64,000 nucleotides of DNA, from NCBI GenBank assembly GCA_011037195.1, contig JAAEAF010006078.1, positions 1 to 64,000 on the forward strand. Reading direction: 5' to 3'. The stretch is from Triatoma infestans. Its lineage: Eukaryota; Arthropoda; Insecta; Hemiptera; Reduviidae. A model generated the notes under the pieces. The model did not search any database and was not told where the DNA came from. It saw nothing but the letters and a program-made list of their open reading frames with translations. Of this stretch, positions 11,451 to 23,700 are shown one piece after another (within the stretch, counting starts at the first letter, position 1; each line of letters starts with the position of its first letter). The translations under genes were made by a program, and so were the position numbers.

Positions 11451-12619
11451 TTTTTTTAAATAATTTATGTTGATTAAAACGACTTTTAGACTTTAATTTA
11501 CTTAAATTATAAATTTTTTGAGAATATTTTTCATTGGTCGCAAAAAAAAAACGGGTAAGTGAAGCCATAAAGACCAGCCACTGTTCGCTAATTTTTTTTA
11601 TTGCGAAACTATGCAAAAAAAAACAACTTAAAATTACATTGATAATACTTGTAAATACTTATTTTGCCCGTAATATATTTTGTCGTTAATTTGCCGTTAT
11701 AAAAACATATTTTGCACCTTATGCAGTTTTAATTTATAAATTTACCCTTTTTAAATTTATAAATCTAAAATTTATCAAGACTGCAAAAAATAATTAAAAA
11801 ATATACGGTGAAAAAAAACTATATATATATTTATATATGGAAGCTTCAGTACAACTTTTTCGGAGCCACAAAATTCCATGCTAGTGAGATCTTTTTCCAT
11901 CTTCAGCTCTGAAGCTGTTAACAAAAAAAAAATTGGTTTTAAAAAAAATAATAATAATTAAAAATTGAATAAAATTTTACAAATACTATTTTATGTGGCG
12001 TCACGCCACCAAATTATGTTTTTTCTTTGTGGTAAAAATTAACGAAGCCAACATTTGTTTTGCAAACACCATATTTTACATAAAAAAAAAAAATATATAT
12101 ATATATTTATATATATATGATATAAAAAAATTAGAAGCCATAAATGTCTATGTATAATACATAATTTATGTGTGTATATATATATATATATAAAGAATCT
12201 TTTGTATTAGTTTTTGCTGCCAAAAAAAAAACCTTAATTATGTTGGGGCGGACGCGCAGGGGGCGGCTCCGAAAATTAATGGCTTATTTTGCGTAAGCCA
12301 TATTAAAATAACAATTTAAAATAATAAAAAAATGGCGTGGATTGGCATAAAGCCATCGGGTATATTAGGTTATTTTATTATTTTTTTTTTTTAACCACAA
12401 TTTATCTTACCAGCTAATAATATATTAAAGATTAACAAACAAACACACAAACATAGGGTTGGAGGGAGGGGGTGAAAGAGCAAATAGCTTTTTCTTTTTT
12501 TTGTTGACTTCCATGGAGGGAGTGTGCCAGAAAAAAACTGAATGTGAGAAAAATGGCGTCTCCTTTTGGGAGCTTTGTTGGTTTATTAATTTATTTTAAG
12601 GACAAGTCAGGGGGGGGGA
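11451..12619. other. AT-rich intergenic stretch
   Basis: The stretch holds several (TA)n tracts (about 11822-11835, 12095-12118 and 12173-12192) and poly-A runs. No coding exon or transposon motif is recognised. Confidence 0.5.
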
Positions 12620-13395
12620 CATGAAGAACTTCGATGTGAAAAAGAAAGTGGATATTGTGTAAGCTATGGAGCTTGAAGAACTTGCAGTAAACAAGTTTGA
12701 AATATGAAGAACTAATGAAGTTTAAAGCTTGGAACTTTAAAGAACTTTACAGTCTGGACAAACTTGGGATATTAAAAGAAATACGCAGCTTGAACAAGCT
12801 TATGACATGAGGAACTGCAATGAACATGCTTAGGTCTTATGGAACAGATGGCTTGGTATATGAAGAATAATAACACAGAATGGAAAACATTTTAGACATA
12901 ACGGACTGTGCTGATCAACAAACTCCACAAGCTTGGAGCCTAACACTGCATTGAACATACCTGGAGCACTAAGAACGGTACTGAACAAGCTTGGAACACA
13001 TGGATCTCTCACTGATGGAACAAGCCTGGAGTATAAAGAACTGTACTGAACATGCTTTGAACATGAAGTCTCTACTGAACAATGTGGGATCTCTTACAGA
13101 TGGTTTCAGATATGAAGGACTGCAAACCATAATCTGTACAAGCCTGGAGCCATAACACTGCACTGAATAATCTTGGAATATTAAGAACTGCAGTGAACTG
13201 GTTATGGAGTCATGAAAGACTGCTATGTATATGCTTCGGACAGTAAGCACAAGCACAGTTTGAAAACAATAGACGAGGAAGAACTGCACTGAACCAACCA
13301 CAGTCTGTACAAGCTTTAGAAAGCATGAAGTACCGCAGTGGATAAGCTTATGGGAGAGGGGCATGAACAACTAACTGCAACAGTTAAGTCACTTG
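12620..13395 (+). repeat. Degenerate minisatellite, unit like 'gaactgcactgaacaagcttggag'
   Basis: About twenty diverged units repeat the words 'aagaact', 'ctgaacaagctt', 'ggagcat' and 'atgaag' at roughly 35-45 bp spacing. The frames that cross it are an artefact of the repeat. It lies about 720 bp downstream of the PP2A B56 stop codon. The unit is not used in the other arrays of the window. Confidence 0.75.
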
Positions 13396-14118
13396 GGGGG
13401 ACATCCATGTCCGCCCATTGAACAGATCCCAAAGACGCCATTTCCCCTTTTTATTTATTTTTTTGGCACCACACTCCTCCATACTAGGGAATTTATTGCT
13501 CCATATCTCTGCTAAAGGCCAATGCCAACCTATACACGCCATACTTCCTAAAAAAATTCAGGGCCTCACTAATAAAATCGGAGTCCCTTTTTTTTCTTTG
13601 TCCACAGCATTCCTGAATTTATGTTTCCGCTACTGACACAGGAAATCATCTAGTGCCCGCGCGTGCGGGATTTATTTCATTTAAAAATTTTCAGAGGCCC
13701 CCCTTTCCCAATATTTAAAAAAAAAAAATATTCAACTAAAAACCTATAATCCGCCATATTTATTCTCCCAAATCTATTTTTCTGTTTTTTATTTTTATAT
13801 TTTTCGGCGGGCGCGTCTGGAGAATAAATTTCGAGAATTTCTGATGGCACGATTTCGAGTTCATCTTTTGTTATTCTCTCTCTGAAAAGCCTCAAATTAT
13901 GAGAAAAAAAAATTATTATATTATTATTATTATTTTTTTTAAAGATGCAGACATATTGAAACATGTTTGCCACAATATACTTCATATTATTGATAAATCT
14001 GTATCAATAATATTTTTTTTATATTTTTTTTTAACAAAGTAATATTATTTTATTCCTTTTATCACTTATCATTAAATAATTTTTATTTTGTTTTATCATT
14101 TTATCTCCATTATTTTTA
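13396..14118. other. Region 3' of the PP2A B56 gene
   Basis: This is probably the 3' UTR and downstream flank of the minus-strand gene. A minus-strand AATAAA lies at 14049-14054, about 65 nt past the stop. The rest is AT-rich with an (ATT)n tract near 13913-13935. A GC-rich word 'gtgcccgcgcgtgcggg' occurs near 13653. Nothing else is recognised. Confidence 0.4.
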
Positions 14119-17100
14119 TCATTTTTTAAACATCTCACGTTTTTTCCTGGTTACCTCTAGTTCTGCGAGCTTCTTCCATAACTCATCGCGTTCCTTTTCT
14201 CGCTTCTTCTCCCTGTAGAAAAAAAAAAATCTGGTGTGAAACACTCACTCGACTTTCTGCTTTTTATATTGTAATAAATGACAGATTTTCTTTAAATTTC
14301 AAATTTTCTCAGAAAAAATATTCCAAATAAAAGTGATAGGTATATATGTGTGTAATAGTATAGGAAGTTTGAAGTAAGGAAGTTTAAAGAAAATCGTTGG
14401 GGCAGTTTTCGAAAAAATCACATAAAACTAAAAAATTCTGTTTTGATGCCAAATGGCATCATGCTTTGATGCCATTCAACCCAACCGTGCAAGGCAATCT
14501 GTCGCTCCAGTACCCTTATACCCTGAATACCTCCGGGTTACACAGACTAAAAGAAAGACGCATGATGCCCAAACGGTCCTACACACCAGTCATAAAGTGA
14601 CTTGGTAGGAATTAATGGCTCGTAGAGCAGCATGGCATGGGTGTCCGAGAAGATGTCCGTTTCTGCACTTCCCTCTTAAAAGTAATAGATCTGGAGAAAG
14701 TATTAATTTTGGTATGCCATGTGCCCTCGATTTTCATACGGGCGGCATTAGGTTACTACTTACTTCTGTCGGTCCGCCTTATAAGATGACGTCAGCTCAT
14801 CGAACAGTTTACTGTTCATCTCCATGAAGGTCTTCAACACGTTATAGACTAAAGCTACAATAGTTTGATTCCAATGCTCTTTGCTGATCCTATACAAAGC
14901 CGGAAACATGATCGGCATAATCACATGGTTATTCTCCTCCATTAAAGACATAATATATTCGTTGTTCCAAAAATATAATGCCCTCTCTGCAACCTATAAA
15001 ACAAACAAAAAATAATGAAAATATAAATAAAACAAAACTACTTTGGAAAGAAATCCCCAATAAAAACAACAACCCATCCGTACCTGAAAATGTGGACTCG
15101 AAACACACTTAGCGATTTGCCTAAATAATACTTCTTGAACTTTCACAAATTGTGACGGTTCTATTACATCTAGGATTTCTTCAATTTCCCCTAAAAACAT
15201 TACCTAGGAAAACAGAGAAATAACTATTACAATCTAGAATAAATAATGGTGAAGTCTTTTAAAAGCAGAAATTCATTCTTAGAAACGATGATTCTTCTAT
15301 GAAGTTTTTTAATAGAAGGACGATTCTTCAATAGAAACACTTCGATGAAGGTTTATTTAGTAGAACGGGTGATTCTTCATTGATGTTCTCTAATAAAGAG
15401 AGTGATTCATCAAAGAAGTTCTCTAATAAAGAGGGTGATTCATCAAAGAAGTTCTTTTATAAAGAAATGATTGTTTATTGAAGTAGTTCTTCAGTAGAGA
15501 GGGTGATACTTCAATAGAAACCCTTCAACAAAGGATTCTTTAATAGAAAAAGTGATTCTTCAATGAAGTAATTATTTAATAATGAAGGTGATTCTTCATT
15601 GAAGTAGTTCTTTAATAGAGACCCTTCAATGAAGTATTCTTTAATTGAAACTGTGATTCTTCAGAAGTAAGTTACATAGAAAGCTCTGGAGTGCATTTCT
15701 TCAGTAGAATGTCTTCAATAAAAGCACTTGAAACTGAAGATTCTTCAGCGAAAATTATTTTTAAGAATTATTACCTTTTCTAAAAAGACTTGTTACTCTG
15801 AGGATTATTGTTAAGACTGAGGAATCTGCAGCTTTAAAGACTTTCTCTATTAGGAATATCTTCAATGAAATCTTCCTACTGAAGAATCTTCATTGAAGAC
15901 TTGCTAGTGAAGAATCTTCTTTGGTGTATAACTTACAATAATATTTAAATAAAAAAATCAAAAAAAAGTTTACCTCCTTTTGGGAGCAAGTTTTTGGCCA
16001 ATATTTTAATAATCCTCTAACGACTGGCTCTGTCAGCGTTGGATCTTTTTCTAAAAATTGGACTACGCAATATGCCAATTGCGCATGATACAACGACAAA
16101 CACTTAACCTTGTGCAATGGTATCAACACTTTCACTAAAAATTGCTTGTGTTCAGCTTTCAATGGCAACGCAAATCCATTGATTATGCTAGAAAATAGAA
16201 GAAGAACAGAGTTTTGGAAATCGGTAGGAAAAGGAAAATGACGTCTAAGGGAGATTTTCTTCTGTGATTACTTCTCGTTTTGGGTGCAGTCCTAGGGAGT
16301 GTTTTTTCCCCGGATCCTAAGGTCTGGCTTTTTTCTAGGTTCCTCTATTGTCCCATCTTGGAGGTTGTCATCACATCTGTGAGACTTCAGTCTGCATTTC
16401 CCCCGGTTCTGTCAAAGTTTAGAACCTACTTCAATCTTGGACCAAAGCGCCTGTCACACTGAAACTCGGGCCCACCCCCCTTGGATTCCCCTCAAAATTT
16501 AGACCCACACTCAGGAAACTTCTTCTGTGGGCCTAAGATGACGGTTATGTCTGAGAGACTTAGGCTGTTTTCTTTAAGTGTTTGAGATTCACACTCGATC
16601 TTAGGCCTAAGGTTACCGTCTCATACCTGAAAAAGACTTCTTTTCTAGAATGTTTTTCTTGGGAGTTTCCTGAAAGTTTAGACCTACATGGTGCAACTTT
16701 AATCTTGGAGACCAAGGACGTCTGCGAGCGACTTAGACTGTTTCAACCTTGGTCACCAGCTGAACGTCCATGTCTGAGAGAGTTGGGGGCTGTTTTTCCT
16801 AGTCCAAGGTTTTATAACTCACACACTCTAGGTGGCCGCTGTTATATGTGAGAACCAATGTTAAGGCCCTAGGTGACACCGTTATATCTAAGAAAGACTT
16901 CTCCTTGGAGATTTCCCTCAAGGCTTAGACCTTTTACGTCTCATTTTGGACGTAGGATAAACTTGAATGTCTGCCACATCACACATTACTTGGAGAAATA
17001 ATCACAGTATCCCTGAATCATATAACCTTTTTCGCTATTTAAGAAAACAATAACGTTACCTTCCTAATATTTCCAATAATTCACCGACTCCATTAAAATG

Positions 17101-20100
17101 TTCAGTTTCATAAACAAACCTAAAAAAAAAAAAAAAATGAATAAATAGATAATCGTTATATTAAAAAAAAAAAATGTAATTATGAGTGAATGTTGAAATA
17201 ACTAACCTTAAGAAAATATTATTTATTTGCTTGCGAATAAATGCTCTAAGTCCAAGGAATTTCCCATAAATTCGGTGTAATACAGTTTTCAAAAAATCCC
17301 GTTCGCGTGGATCCTCACTATCGAATAATTCTAAAAGCTATAAATGAAAATTAATTTTTAAGTTTATTACTGAAGGCTTAAAGCAGCAATGGTTTCTCAT
17401 TGCTTTACCATTTAATTTTTTTGTTCAAAATTTGTTATATAACATATTATAAAACATAATTTAGTAACTTACTTGCAATACAAAACGCTGGTCGATAACT
17501 TTTTTACCAATTGTTGGTTGAAAATCGCTTGATTCAAGAAATCTTAGAAAAATTTCGTACACCAACTGCGGGGGGGCAGAAAAAAAAAATTCATCGTTTA
17601 AAATTGTAAACATTACTATGAGAGTAGTAGAGTAGAATAGAAGAAGGGGGAAGGGGGCTCATCTCCAAAAAGTAATAACTATTGCAACAAGAGTCCAGAC
17701 CCGGGTTTTTTACCCACCTAACATTCATCGCAGTCCGAACAAATCGGACCAGAACCTTAAAAGTTCCTCACAACCAAAACAATCCGTCATGAGATGTATA
17801 GGTGTTTCTTCCTCTTCCTCATAAACTCTACAAAAGAGATGCTTGGGGCTTGAGCCCAATTACATAAAGGTCTCCATAAACCACAATGCCCCCAGTAAGG
17901 GATCCGCCAACCAAATGCCCTGTGAGAGAGTCCCTGTGAAACACCAAAGCAACATCTCTAGCCCTGGGTCCGGACCACCCGAATGAGTATCTTAGACTGC
18001 CCGGGACAACCCACTGAGCTCCATTCATCAGGAATGAATGCTGTGGAAACTGTCCATGACTGGAAGTTTGGGCATGTGTCTAAAGACACACCATCAGCAG
18101 GCTCGGGACCAATGAAAGGGAGAGAGTTGCCTAATTTGTTAAACCTATCTAGCTCCTTATTTCCCATAATTCCCATATGACCTGTGATTCCCATTTCCAA
18201 TTATTCCTATGATGTGAAAGTTGATTTCTAAATCACCCTGGGCAGTCCTGGCTTTGCTTGGAACACTTGTATCCCCACCAAATGCCACAAAAATAGTTCA
18301 CATCTGTTGTACCATGCCATTGAACTTAACGGGCTTGTTTGACCATAACGGGCGCGATGAGGACAAAACCGACATCGGCGTTGGAAGTACTAGTGACATT
18401 AGAACCTCTACAACATGTGGTTGATGGGGAGGTAATGAAAGGTCATCTCAGAGGATGAGGTGCAGAGGAGAATGGATAAGAACTTTTAGGAGTGACTGAG
18501 GGCAAGAGAACACCTTCCCAAAGAACTAATGGAGGAAAGTAATGGCATTATTTGCTTTTACTATGATGGCTCCAGCCAGAAGGAAACAGGGGCTGAACAA
18601 AGGAAGATCTGTGGCTTTAGGAAGTATGGCCACTGTTTTCCAGGCTGAGATAATTGATATCATTGAATGCTGCTGTGTGGTGGAAGAGTGGCAGGGAGAA
18701 GTTAAAGAGGTGAGAATATTCTCTGATAGCCTCGCTCAGAGGACCAGAGTGGAGCTATTCTGGGTGCCCGGACATGCGGTGGTAAAGAGGGCAGACGAAT
18801 TGGCTAAAGTAGGATCCTCATTACCGTTTTGTGGTCCCGAACAAAGCAATTTTACAATACGGAAGTTAAAAATGTAGGCTGGAGAAGCACTGAAGATACA
18901 CGGAAAGTTGTCTCCAGGCTAAGATTTATAAAAGGTATATAAAACAGGGGAACTTGAAGAATCTTCACTCCCTGAGAGTCGTTGTGGGTACAACTGAACA
19001 CTCTTTGGTAACCAGTATTTACACAAAATAGCCAGAACTTCCTGTCCGATGTGTCAGAATTGTGACGAGGAAGTCCAGGAAACCGTGTACCGGGAAAAGA
19101 GAGAATGTTTGGAGGAGTTGGTGATTAAAGATATTGTAATCAGACCGGTAGATTGCTGGGGAAGGCTTCTTGGCTTAGATCCCGCGCCTCTAATCGTAAA
19201 CATTCTATCAGAAGGAAAACCTGTACTATGGACTTTTAAGAAAAAATATCTAGCGATGAAAAAACGGATCCATCAAAAATGCTTTCTTTGACTGGAAAAA
19301 TGTGCCTGTTTAGGCCGCTCATTTCCAGAACCTGTATTTTTATCACCCACAATATCTAAGATCGGTCACAACAAGATCATAACATACAAAAATAAAGTAA
19401 TAATAATAAAATTACCGTTAAATGGGGCCAAGATGCTTCTAACGTAGGATCATCTTCCTCCGGATCAAAATCTGGATTTTCACTTGGAGGAAGCGTTCGG
19501 AATAGATTGGCAGATATCTGTTTTTTCATAAAAATAATATTAATAATAGTAATAATAAAAAAAAAGAAAAGTGTTATGAAATAACACCACACTGACCACA
19601 TAGATAACTGTATCACATCGATCATCATGGAGTGCTCTATGTTACAAATAAAAGTGATAAGTTTCTATCTATGCAGGTGACTATTTTCGAAAAAAATCCA
19701 AAAATAACTCAAAAATCTATTCTGTAAAATCGCAATTCCCATAAATGGATTTCCTTCAAATTTGGAATTCTATCAATTATTTTGTTTTAGAATTTTCCCG
19801 GGAAAATTTTTCAAATAAAAGTGATACGTATATTTATGTGTGTTAGGAGGCGTTTTTGAGAAAATTATGAAAAACCGAAAAAAAAATTCAGTAAAGTCAC
19901 ACTTCCGGTTGATAGATTTTGCCCGAAATCTTCGTGGCTGATGCCGGTGGTAGTGGCTAAACGGAATACCAAGTTTAAGCTTACTGCGGCTCTTCGTTTT
20001 TGAAATATTCCTCCCTTCCCCCTGCCCACACACACAGAACACACGCTTAAAAACATTTTTTTCATATTCAAGGGACCCCAAAACATGCATTTCCGGTGGG

Positions 20101-20683
20101 AACTCAATTTCGAAAATGTGGCACAAATGATGGATGCGGGAATATCTCAAAACGAAAAGCCGCAGGAAGCTCAAACTTGGTATTCTGTTTAGGCACTACC
20201 ACTGCGACACACACGATTTTATTTAAACTCCTAGTTAGTTTACATTTAAATTTGCACAATTTTGTTGGTGTTGACATAGAGCGCTCCACATAAAGCCGTT
20301 CAGGCCACTACATTTATGGCCAGTCCAACTAAAAAACATTTGTAACGTTCCAATTTTAAAAAAATTTCTTGATTAAATTGTATTTTCGAATTGTATTATC
20401 GGCAACAAACAAGTGTGAGTCTATAGAAACATTTCGTTGAAGTGAACTCTCTAGACGAACTCGGTGAATTTGCTCTGACGATGGATGAAAATCTGAAACC
20501 GGCCAGGAACAAAACTAATATGCATGCTACGACGGATAAAATACCGGTTAAACTGTATTAATTAGAGTAAGAGAAAGTCGTGTGAGTGTTTCACACCACT
20601 TTTTTTCTGTCGTACCTTTACACTTACAGCAGAAAGAGAAGGTTATAATATGTTTATAATTTATTTAATCACTGTTTACACAT

Positions 20684-20729
<46 letters not shown>

Positions 20730-23700
20730 TTAGTAGCACAAATTTATCAAATTCTAAATATTTATTTTTAACAAAATTCAACAATAGATAAGACCGAGCT
20801 CTACCTTTTCGGAGCCAATCTGGGTTTCACTCTTTAATAATTAAAATGTTAAAACAAAATCTGGTGTGGTTTTCTCTTAATGCAATTTACATAGTTATTT
20901 TCGTGTAATTCTCGATTTTCTCTTAATGCAATTTACATAGTTATTTTTGTGTAATTCTCTGTTGTCTTTAGTTTACATGAATGGCAGAATCTAAACTTTA
21001 TTAAACAACCTTTTGAGGGGGAAGCATACCTTCCCCTCCCTCAAAACTCCCTTAAATGAATTTTCTCGGAAAAATGTTAACAAATAAAAGTTGTAGCTCT
21101 TTGTATGTTTAGTTAATATTACAAGTTTAATGAAAATCGTTAAAGCCATTTTCGAGAAAATCACTAAAGACTAAATAAATAAATAAAAAAAATTCAGTAA
21201 AGGCGCACTTCCGATCTAATGATTTTGCCTGTGATGTGATTGTAGTATTTAAACAAAATCCAAGTTTGAGCTTGCTGCGAATGTGTGTGTGCCTGTTAAC
21301 AGAATATCTCAAAAATGAAAAGCCACAAGTAGCTCAAACTTGATGTTCTGTTTAGATACTAACACACTGCATCATACAGGATGATTTCGAGCAAAATCCA
21401 TCAACCGGAAGTGCTACTTTACTGAATAGTTTTTTTTTTCAGTTTTTCGTGATTTTCTCGAAAACGTGATTCGTGATTTTTGTTTAAATTTTGTATACTA
21501 TCAACACACATAAATACAGTACACTCCCGATTATCCTGGCTAATAGGGGGGAGGGGCGGCACGGATAATCGAAAAACACGGATAATCCGAACTATAATTA
21601 TTTATTTCTAAAATACAACAATACATTTCTAAGGCAGACAATTATTTTAACATGTTAAATAGTCATTATTATTAAGAAAATCTGTTCTTTCTCTTGTTCT
21701 TCTGGTTGAATGAGATCGGAAATAATATCCGTGTCACTCATTATTTGAATACCTCCATCACATGAAACATGTTCTAACCACTTCTCAATATTTTCACTAT
21801 CAACATTTTCAAAGCCATCTGAATTTGCCATTAACTCACTCATTTCAGATAATATTTCACTGGTCTCGGGCTCGATAGAATCCAAAAAATCCAAACTAAA
21901 ACCAGTCCAGCTGACTTCAGATACCCCTCCCCACCTACTTTAAACATCTGAATACGAACACGTGCACTGCGGTAAACATGAAAGCGAGCAAATATTTAAA
22001 AAATACATATGCATAATATAATTATTTTTTTAAATTAAATTCATGCACGGATAATCGGGAGTTTACTGTACTTTTATTTAAAACATTTTCTCGTGAAAAT
22101 TAGATTTTTTGGGGGGTTCTGGGAGGGAACAGTAACATTATGCTTTCCTCTAAAGTACCACTTCTGTATAATACATGCTTTTACCACCTACATAATATTA
22201 ATACAGATGTTAGAAGCATTTATAGAATTCCAAATTCGAAGAAAATCGCTTGACCGGAAGTGCGATTTTACAGAATAGGTTTTTTAGGGAATTTTCTCGA
22301 AAACGGCTTTTACTAACTTCTTTTATTTGAAACATTTTAATTTTACTTGAAACCCCCATAAATGTATTTTCTCGGAAAAAGTTCCAAACAAAAGTCTCTG
22401 TATGCATGTAGTTAGTAGACCAAATTTAACGAAACCCGTCGGTGTTTGTGGCCACATGTTTAAAACTGATTGATATTATACAGAAGATGAGCTAGTTCCT
22501 GAGGGTTGGGTGATTACATCCGAACTCTACACTACTCAGCTAGAACGCGTACACTCCCCGTTTTGGCTGCAAAATATCCCTCCAGAGTTGATTAAAAAAG
22601 TTTACTCCTTCAAAAAGACAACGAAAGGTTGCACACATCACATCACAGTCCAGATTTGGCACCCTTAATTGCCATCCCTTCTGTTTCATGGCTCATTTTT
22701 ACGTGGCAAAAGGTTTACAAACAAACAAGAAGGAGGTGAAACCGGGATGTTTGGAGTTTTTTGCCCCTAAAGATATCTCCAGGAAGGACATCGAATTGTT
22801 GGCTCATAGATGGGTTCAAGTCGTAGAAAACGATAGCCTGTATTTCGAGAAGTAAGCTTAGTAGATGAGTAAACATCGAAGGACCTTTCGTTATAAAACG
22901 CTAAGATCAGTTATAAAACTTTAGCGGAAAAAAAAATCAAACATGCACCTCCCATGGAAGAACCAAAAAAACACGCACTATTGAAAAAATGCAAAATAAA
23001 ATGATAAGCATTTATGTTTGTAAACAATTAATCACGAAATTTAAAGAAAACGCTATTTTCGAGAAACTCCGGGATTCATGGATTTTGACAGGAAACTAAG
23101 TGTCAGATGCGGTGGATTTAGATTTGAACAGAATACCAAATTTGATCGTCACGAACGATTCGTGTTTGAGATATGTTCTAGAGACGAGGATCACAGCAAT
23201 CACCAACACTACAAACTAAACACGAAACAAAAATGCATTAATAAATAATTTATCTGACCATTTTTAAAATTTCTGGATACACAGGTTCCGTCAGCACGCC
23301 TCTACCAGTAGATACGTATTCAACTAATTCGTTAAGCGTGGCTCTTTTAGTTTCTTTCCCCTTGATATCAGCCATTGGGTCCATAAAGTCAAACGCAACG
23401 CAACATTGCCGCAGCTTGCGAATAAAAAGTTCTTCCTGCTCAGCAGACGATACATCTGTAAAATACACAAAATTCATTGCAATATAAGACATAAAACTAC
23501 GATAAAACACGCGTTGGTACCAATAGTACTGGAAGAAATTACAGTCTAGGAGGTTCGAACTGGTGACAGTACTATCTCTAGCACAATACACCTGGGTACC
23601 AGTAGTACAGGAAGAAATTACAGTCTAGGAGGTTCTAACTGGTGGCACTAGTATCTCTAGCACAACACACCTTGGTAACAATAGTACTGGAAGAAATTAT

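Noticed and set aside
12969..13370. 133-codon minus-strand frame with repeated Cys/Ser-rich words
   Set aside because: It is a translation of the minisatellite at 12620-13395; the apparent peptide repeat follows the DNA unit.
18542..18877. 111-codon frame as a host RNase H-like protein
   Set aside because: Motif order and the linked cysteine tail match the LINE RNase H remnants elsewhere in the window; frames shift between motifs.
20566..20598. GTGTGAGTGTTTCACAC hairpin plus T-run read as a transcription terminator
   Set aside because: The same block occurs many times in both orientations as a repeat-family end in a eukaryotic genome; rho-independent termination does not apply.
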